Assembly (NCBI GenBank): GCA_030544215.1
Contig: JARZZO010000003.1
Coordinates: forward strand, 25,615,879 to 25,679,878
Source: Zantedeschia hybrid cultivar
Lineage: Eukaryota > Streptophyta > Magnoliopsida > Alismatales > Araceae
DNA length: 64,000 bases
Direction of reading: 5' to 3'
The notes beneath the pieces are model-generated. The model searched no databases, was not told the DNA's origin, and saw only the letters and a program-made list of their open reading frames with translations. The first letter of the stretch is position 1; the number at the start of each line of letters is the position of its first letter. Both the position numbers and the translations under genes were made by a program. Of this stretch, positions 58,701 through 63,309 are shown piece by piece.

Positions 58701-59880
58701 GAAGTGATGAAACTCCTCAACAAGTTTTAAGATAGTTTATTTTTTAATGAATATTTGTTGCAAATTTTGAGTATTTTCTTGAGTTCCTCTCTAAGACGAA
58801 CAAGAAGGCCCAAAGACGAGGTCAGGTAAACCCTAAGACGAGGGTGGGTAAGATGTCTGGGTATCACCGGCACCACCATTGCTTCACCACTGTCGCCATC
58901 CTTCACCTGATACCGCCATCTTCCTCCTATCATGATCCTCTGATCACATTCCTCAGGACCATAAGGCGGAATTCTCAAGTTTCCCTTTTTTTCATGGAAT
59001 TTCCTAAGGAATGTGGTCCTAGAAATTAATATTTTATTATTAGAAAGGAATACAATGACGGAAGATTTGCCTGATGACATAAAGAACTTCTCATGATGAT
59101 TCATTAAGGATGCAATCATCATCATCATCAACCAAATCTTTAAGCATGTAATAGTGTGTTAGTTTATTTTCAGCCTCCCTATTGATCAGACAGCATCCAT
59201 TAAAGCAAGTGTACACCAACATATTTTTTTCAAAGGAAATGTACCTAATATGTAAAATGAGCTCATAATATTATCTATATAGTCATTTTTATCAGCTGAA
59301 AGCAACTAAAGTTCTACAGCCGGAGATTGTTAACAAATTCCTTTGTTTTTGCAAAATTTAGGATCTTAAAATAAGCAAATTGAACAGAAACAGGAATTTG
59401 GGACTCTAGTCAAAACTTACCAAACGAGGTGGTTCTGGGTAATCATATCTTAAACATGATCCAGCAATAAAGTCCATGCTTAGCTTTATCCCAACACCAC
59501 CCTGTTACAAGCATCTCACTGAGAAAGGATAAAACATTTACTAATGTGTAAGACAATACACTTGAAATTAAACATGAACATGCAATTACCTGCACTGGCA
59601 TGCCAGGTGGTTTATTCACTGCAATGACTGCTTCATCCTTCACCCAAGTGGCAACCTAAGACGCATAAAACAAGGACACCCAGGAAAAAGAAAATAACAA
59701 AACAAAAGCATGATACCTTGTACAATTCAAGACTCCTGATGTAGTTTATTTCATCCTTATTAAAGCAGTAGTCCATTTTCTCTCGAAGAAACTCTTGTAC
59801 GGTTGCAGGTAAAACAATCACATCTCCAACCTTCATGGGCTCTCTTCCAGAGACCTTCCAATAGATCAATGCGACCAGCA
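17387..59880 (-). CDS. RNA pseudouridine synthase, RluA family, organellar type; about 42.5-kb split gene (5' partial)
   Basis: Eight exons are read on the minus strand: to 59717 from within 59845-59880, then 59655-59590, 59501-59421, 35546-35436, 35290-35189, 32785-32677, 17922-17876 and 17758-17387. The last seven join with matching phases and the whole is open for about 338 codons. The enzyme turns uridine into pseudouridine in RNA; the closest plant relatives I recall are the mitochondrial RNA pseudouridine synthases 3 and 4. Motifs in order: an S4-like REPMKVGDVI, EAVIAVNKPPGMPVQ, the catalytic HRLDRESSGVLVLGRT (Asp in HRLD), KKRYWALVIG, LTWLELCPLTGRKHQ and LRVHCAEVLGTPIVGDFKYG. Introns are 61, 88, 23874, 145, 2403, 14754 and 117 bases. 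N-terminal exons with the targeting peptide were not found and may lie beyond 64000. Confidence 0.88.
18672..19965. mobile_element. Non-autonomous DNA transposon with long terminal inverted repeats (Mutator-like)
   Basis: About 85 bases at the left end (AGTTTTTAGTCCCTATATTT, TCTTGATATTTGGAC, CCCCTATGAGTTGGGTATTT) return in reverse complement at the right end (AAATAGCCAACTCGCAGGGG, CAAATATCAAGAAAACATAG, GGGACTAAAAACTAAG). Long TIRs without a transposase ORF suggest a Mutator-type or similar non-autonomous element. The body is made of two tandem 544-bp copies. I could not fix a target duplication. Confidence 0.65.
18824..19886. repeat. 544-bp tandem duplication with CT microsatellites
   Basis: The unit begins AACTCTAGTTAAAATATAAC at 18824 and again at 19368, and ends GTTGGGTGCATAGCAAA. 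Each unit holds two CT runs around a GC-rich segment (GGAGCCCGTGTCACTGGAAG). The two copies differ by a handful of substitutions and by CT-run length, so the duplication is recent. The Arg/Gly/Ser-rich ORFs in it have no family features. Confidence 0.88.
19970..21041. other. Intron sequence, no recognised element
   Basis: This is AT-rich sequence between the long-TIR element and the copia element. I see no gene, clear repeat or splice-supported exon. Confidence 0.4.
21047..22619 (+). repeat. 5' LTR of the Ty1/copia element
   Basis: It starts TGTTAGTATTGTG and ends CCGCCCAGATCCTTACA, 1573 bp. It contains a C9 tract and CT-rich sequence near 22200-22300. Its partner is 29052-30608. Confidence 0.92.
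22621..22632 (+). promoter_or_regulatory. tRNA primer-binding site of the copia element
   Basis: CGGTATCAGAGC is the initiator tRNA-Met complement (TGGTATCAGAGC) with the first base changed. It lies directly after the 5' LTR, so this is a priming site and not a tRNA gene. Confidence 0.85.
24331..24745. repeat. Three 137-bp tandem repeats in the copia leader
   Basis: TTAAGACTAGAATCAGATCG and its variants start at 24341, 24478 and 24615. Each unit contains GTGTGCTATCCACAAAATAT and GCACAGTGTAGCCTTGTTG (last copy slightly changed). A truncated fourth end follows. The repeats lie between the PBS and gag. Confidence 0.9.
25131..28988 (+). pseudogene. Copia gag-pol polyprotein remnant
   Basis: The gag region opens at the ATG at 25131 and has the copia gag pattern (PNYSDWLRNLKIV, then SQFIVNFHMN). 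A zinc-knuckle relic, CHQKGHWKRN, is at about 25875. Protease is seen as VLDIGCTFHI near 26010. Integrase shows HYRLGH and LRLDSRGEYLNTEF. Reverse transcriptase shows GCKWIFKRK, TAFLNGN and YIDDILL. RNase H has TEYIV near 28690. Dozens of in-frame stops and shifts destroy it; many stops stand where Trp, Arg or Gln is expected, as decay of methylated cytosines would cause. Confidence 0.88.
29052..30608 (+). repeat. 3' LTR of the Ty1/copia element
   Basis: It starts TATTAGTATTATAT (the initial TG has decayed to TA) directly after the PPT, and ends CCGCCCGGATCTTTACA, followed by target duplication GCTAC. Confidence 0.92.
30614..31350. other. Intron sequence, no recognised element
   Basis: No coding or repeat structure was recognised apart from a short T8/G9 junction near 30901-30917. 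Confidence 0.35.
31356..32508. mobile_element. Two-LTR remnant of an LTR retrotransposon with only 11 bp between the LTRs, TSD CCCAG
   Basis: Two copies of one LTR-like sequence, each starting T[A/G]ATGGGAACCC and ending CCGCATCA, lie at 31356-31843 and 31855-32508. They are separated by 11 bases (ACTTTGGAGAA), which look like the end of a polypurine tract. CCCAG flanks both sides (31351-31355 and 32509-32513). The second copy is longer because of a 156-bp insertion. The internal region with all genes is gone. A TATA-like CCTATATATTG stands in both copies. Confidence 0.82.
32113..32268. mobile_element. GGTACC-rich hAT-like MITE, 8-bp target duplication CCACAAAG
   Basis: The insert is absent from the sister LTR at the same point. 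It is flanked by CCACAAAG at 32105-32112 and 32269-32276. Its ends are inverted: CATGGATGGCAGTACCGG on the left and, reversed, CATGGTTGATAGTACCGG on the right. The body is built from GGTACCGG and CCGGTAC palindromes. The 8-bp duplication and CA-type ends point to the hAT superfamily. Confidence 0.82.
32677..32785 (-). CDS. Pseudouridine synthase exon f
   Basis: This 109-nt exon is flanked by TTCAG and GTAAGT. It encodes VVLESGKSERIMVANSEE and then SSQHAVTEYRVIGSIH, the strand before the LTWLEL block in this family. It ends in phase 1, which matches exon g about 14.75 kb away. A two-LTR insertion ends only about 165 bp downstream in the intron. Confidence 0.88.
33000..33085. repeat. AACAATAACC-type microsatellite
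   Basis: Imperfect AATAAC and AGCAAT hexamers decay into AAT triplets. Just upstream (32884-32995) a segment of about 57 bases (ATGAAACACCAGGTAATCAA and ATGAGACACCAGATAATCAA) occurs twice. Confidence 0.75.
33330..33742 (-). pseudogene. LINE-type reverse transcriptase C-terminal remnant
   Basis: The minus-strand ORF has AGWKSMLVAYGGRFSLCRVIL followed by LPGFFWSRFKTP and later RMVVGNGMKVKFLNGIWSRE. These resemble the segments after the palm domain in plant LINE ORF2 proteins (the GRLTLIKSVLSSLP and GNG..FW.D.W blocks). It is short, isolated and probably a 5'- and 3'-truncated copy. Confidence 0.5.
33786..34450. mobile_element. Possible hAT-type non-autonomous element with GTCAAC-type ends
   Basis: The left end CTGGTTAGTGCTGTCAACAG resembles the reverse complement of the right end (AGGGTTAGATCTGTCAATGG), and the body is AT-rich with GGATA and TATCC words near both ends. 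This is the look of common plant hAT MITEs. No clean target duplication was found. Confidence 0.4.
34690..34780. repeat. CT microsatellite
   Basis: There are three CT runs; the 28-base unit around ATGGGTCTCTCTC and TTTACCCTGAGCATAAC occurs twice in tandem. Confidence 0.8.
35189..35546 (-). CDS. Pseudouridine synthase exons d and e (catalytic exon)
   Basis: Exon d (35546-35436, 37 codons) carries VHRLDRESSGVLVLGRT with the catalytic aspartate. Exon e (35290-35189, 34 codons) encodes EIGNDQRTFKKRYWALVIG and ITAPLRK. The intron between them is 145 bases. The donor after exon e is GTTTGT, weaker than usual. Both are phase 0 and open. Confidence 0.9.
35875..38440 (-). mobile_element. LINE (plant L1-like), 5'-truncated ORF2 with 3' poly(A), minus strand
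   Basis: The poly(A)-like tail (AAAGAAAAAAA on the minus strand) is at about 35890-35878. Reading from 38440 down, reverse transcriptase motifs appear: KNQSAFMEGRFILDNYMA, LLKLDFEKAHDRVSW, FSLLINGEPCGHFSSSRGLR, QGDPISP and HLQFGDDTLLFTS (FGDD in place of the usual FADD or YADD). Further down come FPIKYLGLPL, QEQGGVGLTKIDIFNKVLL and FQVGNGEQIKFWKDKW. The zinc-containing C-terminal (zf-RVT) part follows to about 36112. Stops and shifts break it. It lies in sense orientation to the host gene, within the 23.9-kb intron. Confidence 0.85.
38450..39745 (+). pseudogene. LINE ORF1-like fragment (zinc knuckle plus DUF4283-like segment), plus strand
   Basis: The plus-strand ORFs show a zinc-knuckle-like run (RCFPCLSKGHKASS then VVCWLCKSVG) near 38605-38690. 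A block with SIWCRLKGIPFHFWRSP follows near 39110-39160, typical of the DUF4283-like segment of plant LINE ORF1 (RNA-binding, gag-like) proteins. The tail is low-complexity Ser/Lys/Asp-rich. Shifts interrupt it. It starts within about 15 bases of the end of the minus-strand LINE, so the two abut in opposite orientations. Confidence 0.55.
40084..40413. repeat. 165-bp tandem duplication
   Basis: CCCTTAAAGTACAATAAAAT starts at 40084 and again at 40249, and the two units are nearly identical through TTGGAGGTGC. The near-identity implies a recent duplication. Confidence 0.92.
40430..41570. other. Non-coding, probably LTR sequence of the adjacent gypsy fragment
   Basis: A GA run lies at 40868-40895, followed by a GGC-rich stretch to 41100. 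The ORFs in both strands are low-complexity and unconvincing. From 41390 to 41580, TATATACTCCCTTTATAG and GGGCCACAAATGGGCC have the look of LTR sequence. Its position next to the 3' end of the minus-strand gypsy pol fits a 3' LTR. Confidence 0.35.
41850..42300 (-). pseudogene. Ty3/gypsy integrase C-terminal tail, minus strand
   Basis: The minus strand reads HRRPQEFQEDDYVMIRGRSE, then GPFKILKQI, then VVDLPPDYGISSIFNVSNL. This is the standard end of plant gypsy pol (HRR.KEF..GD.VM, P.....FNVSDL). An in-frame TGA precedes AGPFKIL. The rest of pol is missing beyond 42300. Confidence 0.75.
42301..43230. other. Intron sequence, no recognised gene; G-tract at about 42630
   Basis: No family is recognised. 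There is a G run of 14 at about 42629-42642. The stretch at 43020-43260 (GATGTAAATAGTACCCG, then repeated GGATA/TATCC words) resembles plant hAT MITE sequence, but its ends were not paired. Confidence 0.35.
43235..45400 (-). pseudogene. LINE ORF1-like gene remnant, minus strand
   Basis: From 45361 downward the minus strand shows a basic N-terminal part. A zinc-knuckle-like FRCLNCKGVGHRRWMYP follows near 45165-45115. Near 44710-44650 is RWCRFKGIPFCLWNVSTFQA of the DUF4283-like type, and an acidic tail continues to about 43285. The order matches the plus-strand fragment at 38.45-39.75 kb. Several stops break it. No ORF2 follows it directly. Confidence 0.55.
45490..46195. other. Intron sequence, nothing recognised
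   Basis: This is AT-rich, with TTATTTTCTAGACAACTTAT and related words repeated twice near 45840-45925. There is no gene. Confidence 0.35.
46205..46744 (+). repeat. LTR copy 1 plus primer-binding site of a degenerate LTR element
   Basis: The sequence from about 46205 to 46727 matches two other copies at 54326-54851 and 56341-58932. It ends CCCACATCA and is followed by TGGTATCAAAGCC (46732-46744), a tRNA-Met-type PBS. The left edge is unclear. A hAT-like element starts ten bases after the PBS. Confidence 0.65.
48586..50350. repeat. Solo LTR inside the hAT transposase exon, TSD CTTGA
   Basis: It begins TGTTGGAACCC and ends GGTTCCAAACA, with CTTGA on both sides (48581-48585, 50351-50355). There is no internal region. 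The U3 part has at least five alternating CCACCGGTT/AACCGGTGG blocks (48630-48830), then a TATA box CCTATAAATA at 48831. The 3' half is A-rich with AAAATCAG words and five tandem units of about 20 bases like ACTTGGAATCAATC near 49905-49990. Confidence 0.9.
48831..48840 (+). promoter_or_regulatory. TATA box of the solo LTR
   Basis: CCTATAAATA lies just downstream of the CCACCGGT palindrome cluster, as in a U3 promoter. It gives the LTR a plus orientation. Confidence 0.55.
52250..53247 (+). CDS. C-terminal extension of the hAT transposase or second hAT ORF, low complexity
   Basis: After the TAA at 52242 the same frame reads EEERWRDEVTGRPV and EEPIDLDEIFEEQNP, which look like the usual acidic tail of this hAT group, to a stop at about 52480. 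A second frame (52471-53247) continues with a basic nuclear-signal-like SKRQKKS, an Asp/Ser-rich middle (DDDDDD) and a Tyr/Pro-rich end (YSPYEYPGTYYQHPPPYD). A splice or a frameshift may join it to the transposase. No enzymatic domain is recognised. Confidence 0.5.
53771..54317. mobile_element. hAT-like non-autonomous element (copy 2)
   Basis: The ends are CATGGTTTGCCATACCG at 53771 and, reversed, CAAGGTTCGCCGTATCG at 54317. The flanking 8-mers ATCTTGTA and ATCCTATA match at six of eight positions. It is closely similar along its length to copy 1 (46754-47265) and lies in the same orientation about 35 bp downstream of it. Confidence 0.6.
54326..54868 (+). repeat. LTR copy 2 plus primer-binding site
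   Basis: The sequence matches copy 1 (46205-46727) and copy 3. It ends CTGCATCA at 54851, followed by TGATATCAAAGCC (54856-54868), a decayed tRNA-Met-type PBS. The start is approximate because element copy 2 inserted at or near it. Confidence 0.65.
54869..56340 (+). pseudogene. Decayed internal region of the three-LTR element, with a retropepsin-like relic
   Basis: The first 550 bases are C/T- and GC-rich without a clear gene. At about 55593-55800 the plus strand reads NFISQEIVDFLSNIGEIML and LGLYIIVGKDWMEE, with one stop between. This resembles the end of the aspartic protease region of plant gypsy pol (FIS..IV, then the Y..ILG.DWL block). Reverse transcriptase and integrase are absent. Confidence 0.42.
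56341..58932 (+). repeat. LTR copy 3, split by a LINE insertion
   Basis: The left part, 56341-56696, corresponds to copy 2 from its start to AAATACTC. The right part, about 58722-58932, resumes at AAGATAGTTTATT and ends CTATCA. A minus-strand LINE lies between. Confidence 0.65.
56697..58721 (-). mobile_element. LINE (same family as 35.9-38.4 kb), 5'-truncated, inserted in LTR copy 3
   Basis: The 3' end at 56697 is marked by AAAAAA on the minus strand after GTGACTTTTGTCACC, the same 3' tail as the LINE at 35.88 kb. Downward from 58721 appear VLIPKTDGAERMADFRPIGL, LLKLDFEKAYDRVSW, FSVLVNGEPCGYLSSSRGLR, QGDPMSPLLFLL, HLSHLQFADDTILLTS (intact FADD), GVGLTGIAIFNKAMLAK-type and NLQVGNGCYIHFWRDKWF segments. 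Several stops and shifts are present. The right break is approximate. Confidence 0.85.
59421..59880 (-). CDS. Pseudouridine synthase exons a, b and c
   Basis: Exon a ends at 59717 and includes REPMKVGDVIVLPATVQEF; its acceptor is not certain, and an in-frame TGA at about 59900 means it starts at or below about 59880. Exon b (59655-59590, 22 codons) is VATWVKDEAVIAVNKPPGMP plus VQ. Exon c (59501-59421, 27 codons) is GGVGIKLSMDFIAGS through PPRL. The introns of 61 and 88 bases are short, in contrast with the 23.9-kb intron that follows exon c. Confidence 0.88.
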
Positions 59881-59959
59881 AATGTATAGTTAAATTTCAT
59901 CCCTCTGCAGGCAATGGTAAGCAACAATAATATATATTTATATATGTACATATATAGGG

Positions 59960-60295
59960 GGCAGATCAAATACGCCCCAGGGGCGCATCCAGCCGAGCTG
60001 CCATCTGATCAAGATCGAACAACAGCATTCAAAAATAAAAATTTAAAAAGGTGCCAACGGGCACCTTGGGCTCACAGGCAGGCAAATTGCCTGGGCCATC
60101 CAATCACCAATCAGACTGCTGTAAGTGGGCGGGGAGCACGGATCGCATGAGCCATCGGATCAGCGATCGGACAGCCTGAGGCAATTTGCCCACCAGCCCA
60201 AGGCGCCCGTTGGTGCCTTTTTAAAAAAAATTGATTTTTTTTTGTTTTGAATGCTGCCGTCCGATCAAGATCAGACGGTAGCACGGATGGGGTGC
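59960..60295. mobile_element. Long fold-back (hairpin) MITE
   Basis: The left arm has TCTGATCAAGATCGAAC, AACAGCATTC, AAAGGTGCCAACGGGC, ACCTTGGGCT and GGCAAATTGCCTG. The right arm has the complements in reverse order (CAGGCAATTTGCC, AGCCCAAGGCG, GCCCGTTGGTGCC, GAATGCTG, GATCAAGATCAGACGG). The arms are about 150 bases with a centre near 60125. Single-stranded forms would fold into one long hairpin. Confidence 0.7.
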
Positions 60296-60296
60296 A

Positions 60297-60412
60297 TATA
60301 CACATATATACATACATACACACATGTACGTATGTATATATATATATATATACACAGACATATATACATACATATATATATGTATACATACATATATATA
60401 TATATATATATT
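60297..60412. repeat. TATA/CATA microsatellite
   Basis: Mixed TA, CATA and ACAC repeats sit at the right edge of the fold-back element. The Tyr/Ile-rich ORFs in it are artefacts. Confidence 0.85.
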
Positions 60413-60479
60413 AAAGGATCAAATGTGCCCCGGGGAGCATCTAAGTCAGATACACCTCCTCGAAAGCCCACCCTCCCCA

Positions 60480-60877
60480 TGTTAGAATAAAAATAAAGAT
60501 CATCGATCATTTTAAAATATTCAAATAGGTCCCTTAGGGTTTTTTCCATCCCTGGGGCTTTAATTTTCACCGTCTGATCTTGAAGATCAATCAGAGCCAT
60601 CCGATCGGATATGTATCATTAATCAATATCTAAAAATGTTGAAATATAGTCAAAAAAAAAAAAAGTCAGATTAGCCCTTAAGTTTGATCACATCTCCTGG
60701 GTTTTAGTTTTAATCCCCCAAAGAATGACGTGCTTGATTGGACAGCTACGGTTGATTTCGTTAATCGAACGGTGAAAATTAAACTCGAAGGGGTTAGACC
60801 CAACCTAGGGGGGGTATTTGAATATTTTAAATTTTTTTATAATTTTTATTTTTTAAAATATTGGGATGTGGAAATTT

Positions 60878-60914
<37 letters not shown>

Positions 60915-61390
60915 CGGGTGCGTGTGTGCTACTGTGCGAAAACCACACCCTCCGTGCAATCTAACTGCACGGTCCAAATCCCCCCCCCCTTCCCTATGTT
61001 GAAAAAAAATATATATATCACCATAAATTTCTAAATATTCAATTATCCCTCTAGGGTAATTTTCATGGAGCTTAATTTTCACCATTGGATCATATCTGAA
61101 TTGCTTGTAGCTATCCAATCTTGTGCGAACAAATTGGCGATAAATACTAAAACCTCAGGAGATAGGAACAACCCTATGGGTAATCTTACAAATTTTTTAT
61201 TTTGATTATTTTTTCATGATTTTCTGAAATTGAAATTTACAAGTACCCCATGGACTGCTACAATTGAGTTTCAAGATCGGATATAATCGGACGGTAAAAA
61301 TAAACCCCAAGGGATGGAAACAACCCTAAGAGGGTAATTGAATATTTAAAAATTTATGGTGCATTTTATTATTTTTCCCAACATGGGAAT
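60480..61390. repeat. Alternating inverted copies of a MITE-end sequence
   Basis: A block of roughly 90 bases containing AATATTCAAATAGGTCCC, CATCCCTGGGGCTTTAATTT and TTCACCGTCTGATC occurs on alternating strands: about 60510-60605, 60760-60850 (inverted), 61040-61120, and 61255-61365 (inverted). This gives head-to-head and tail-to-tail pairs. Confidence 0.6.
60880..60914. repeat. 35-base uninterrupted G tract
   Basis: G runs from 60880 to 60914 in the plus strand, followed by CGGGTGCGTGTGTG. It could form G-quadruplexes. The length may not be exact, since such tracts are error-prone in sequencing. Confidence 0.85.
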
Positions 61391-61847
61391 GTGGGTCAAA
61401 ACAGTGTGTGCAGTGACTGCGGTCAAACCACACGCATTGTAGCGGTTCACATTATAGCATTATAAGCTATCATTACAAATAACAGAAGGGGAGAGTGTCT
61501 ACCCTTTTAAGTGGAGACTGTCCTTTCAAACCAGTGGCAGTATTGGTGTCCATTATTTCTCTTCGTACCTGCCAACAAATATCAAACAGTTCTTATCCTT
61601 ATCACTTCCTTTTTCTCATATTGTTCTCTGTTCAGTGCCTCTTTCGAGGTGAAGGTGGGACAAACCATTAGTTTTACTAAGTAAATAAAGATAATGCATC
61701 CATACCATGGAGGTAAGATGCCTCCATTAAAATACCCAACACAAGGCAACCCCACAAACAAATACAGTACCCATACCACTAATGTCCACCTGATTCTCAA
61801 CAAATTATCTACCCAAAAATTACATAAAATACCCAATAGCTAAAATT

Positions 61848-61885
<38 letters not shown>

Positions 61886-61886
61886 A
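61848..61886. repeat. GA microsatellite
   Basis: Nearly perfect GA repeats with one AA interruption. Confidence 0.85.
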
Positions 61887-62154
61887 GCAACTCAATGTGA
61901 ACATGTGAGATACCCCAGTGGACATCTAGATGCTATGTTTACACAACCATAAGCAGTTACCTTCTATGTCCATTCCCTTCTTTCTATCATCGCAAATGTG
62001 CCCTCTATTCATGGATGTTAGTAAGCTCTTCAATTCTCGATTTTCATGTTTCTTTTGGCATCCATTGATGCCATTCAAGCACCCTTATTCCTATGCTCCT
62101 AACTACAGCATCCATCGTACATTTGGTTGTACATGTACTGCCCTTCACTCCACA

Positions 62155-62275
62155 TGAATGCACTAAGCTCTATCCTTGAGTGCAAAGTACACTCTTCTTG
62201 GGTATAACTCTGCATACACTAATCTCCCTCCTTGAGTGCAAAGTTCCCTCTTCTTGGGTAAAACTCTGACAATAA
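62155..62275. repeat. Short tandem duplication of about 60 bp
   Basis: CCTTGAGTGCAAAGTACACT followed by CTTCTTGGGTATAACTCTG recurs as CCTTGAGTGCAAAGTTCCCT and CTTCTTGGGTAAAACTCTG. No gene is associated with it. Confidence 0.7.
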
Positions 62276-63309
62276 AGGCAATCATTTTTGTGATCATACA
62301 GCTTGGCACCTCTCCGATCATGCCACATCGTTGGAAATGTGAAATATTATACCTCTTCCTCTAAGGACCCTCCTTTCTTCATAGTCTTACTCATCTCATT
62401 ATTACTCTGTCTTTCTTTTTCCACACCGGCTACTTTTTCATCTGTTGTGTCCTGCTCTTCTTCATTCAGTGAGTCCAAGTTTTATCCGCCAGGCGACCTG
62501 TTGAGTCCAGCTATGCTCCAACCTCTTTGGAACCGGCACCCCCCCCCATCAATTTGATTTTGTTTTGGCACACTCATCTCTCTTAAAAAGGGCATCCTAG
62601 TTCCATGAGGCTCCTGCCACAATGCAGTCTAGACAGGGTCAAGTCTCAAACATCTCTGCTCTTCAAGGAATTGGTTGATGCATCCCTCTTCTACTGGACA
62701 AAATTGCTATTTTCACCATCTAAAACATCCTTGTACTTCGAGGAATTGGTTGGCAAACCCTCATGCCTTTTCTTGGACAGTGGATAGTACCACAATTTCT
62801 ATTAATAAAAAATAAATGAATGTACAAGTATACGAGTATCTAAGTTATCAAAGGTGATCGCTTGCTCACCTAGGCAATGAAGTAGGTTGAGGTGAGCCAA
62901 AACACCTCGCCTCTCCTCATGAGGTTATGCCATATGCTTGTTTCTTTTTTAATTATATGGTACTGTTTTTTTCTTATTTTTAATTATTCCAAAGTGACTA
63001 ATGCCTGTTTTAACAATGTCTGGTACCCTTTTTCTCTTACATGCTATCACATTTTTTTTTTTCATTATTTCTAAGACCATCCACTACTTATATGAGTAGG
63101 TGATGGTCTTAGGACATTACATGTTGGAGATGATCAGTGCTTCTCAAAGTCTTACATATGATTATCTTAGATTTTTTTTATTTTCCTTGTATTGTCATGT
63201 TCTTCTTCATGGTGATTTATGAGAAAACACATCGCCTTAAACGCCTAGGCAATCACCTAGGCATTAGGCTGAGGTGAACCCCTGATCGTCTCTCCCCTCT
63301 AACTAAATA

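Larger units (their letters stand above)
61400..63290. other. Sequence upstream of the identified host exons, no gene recognised
   Basis: Apart from the microsatellite and short duplication listed, I see only CACCTAGGCAAT/GAGGTGA words near 62865-62910 and 63240-63285, which resemble a common plant repeat. The missing 5' exons of the pseudouridine synthase gene could be here but no convincing one was found. Confidence 0.35.

Noticed and set aside
60251..60600. Tyr/Ile-rich peptides
   Set aside because: They are translation of TATA/CATA microsatellite in both directions.
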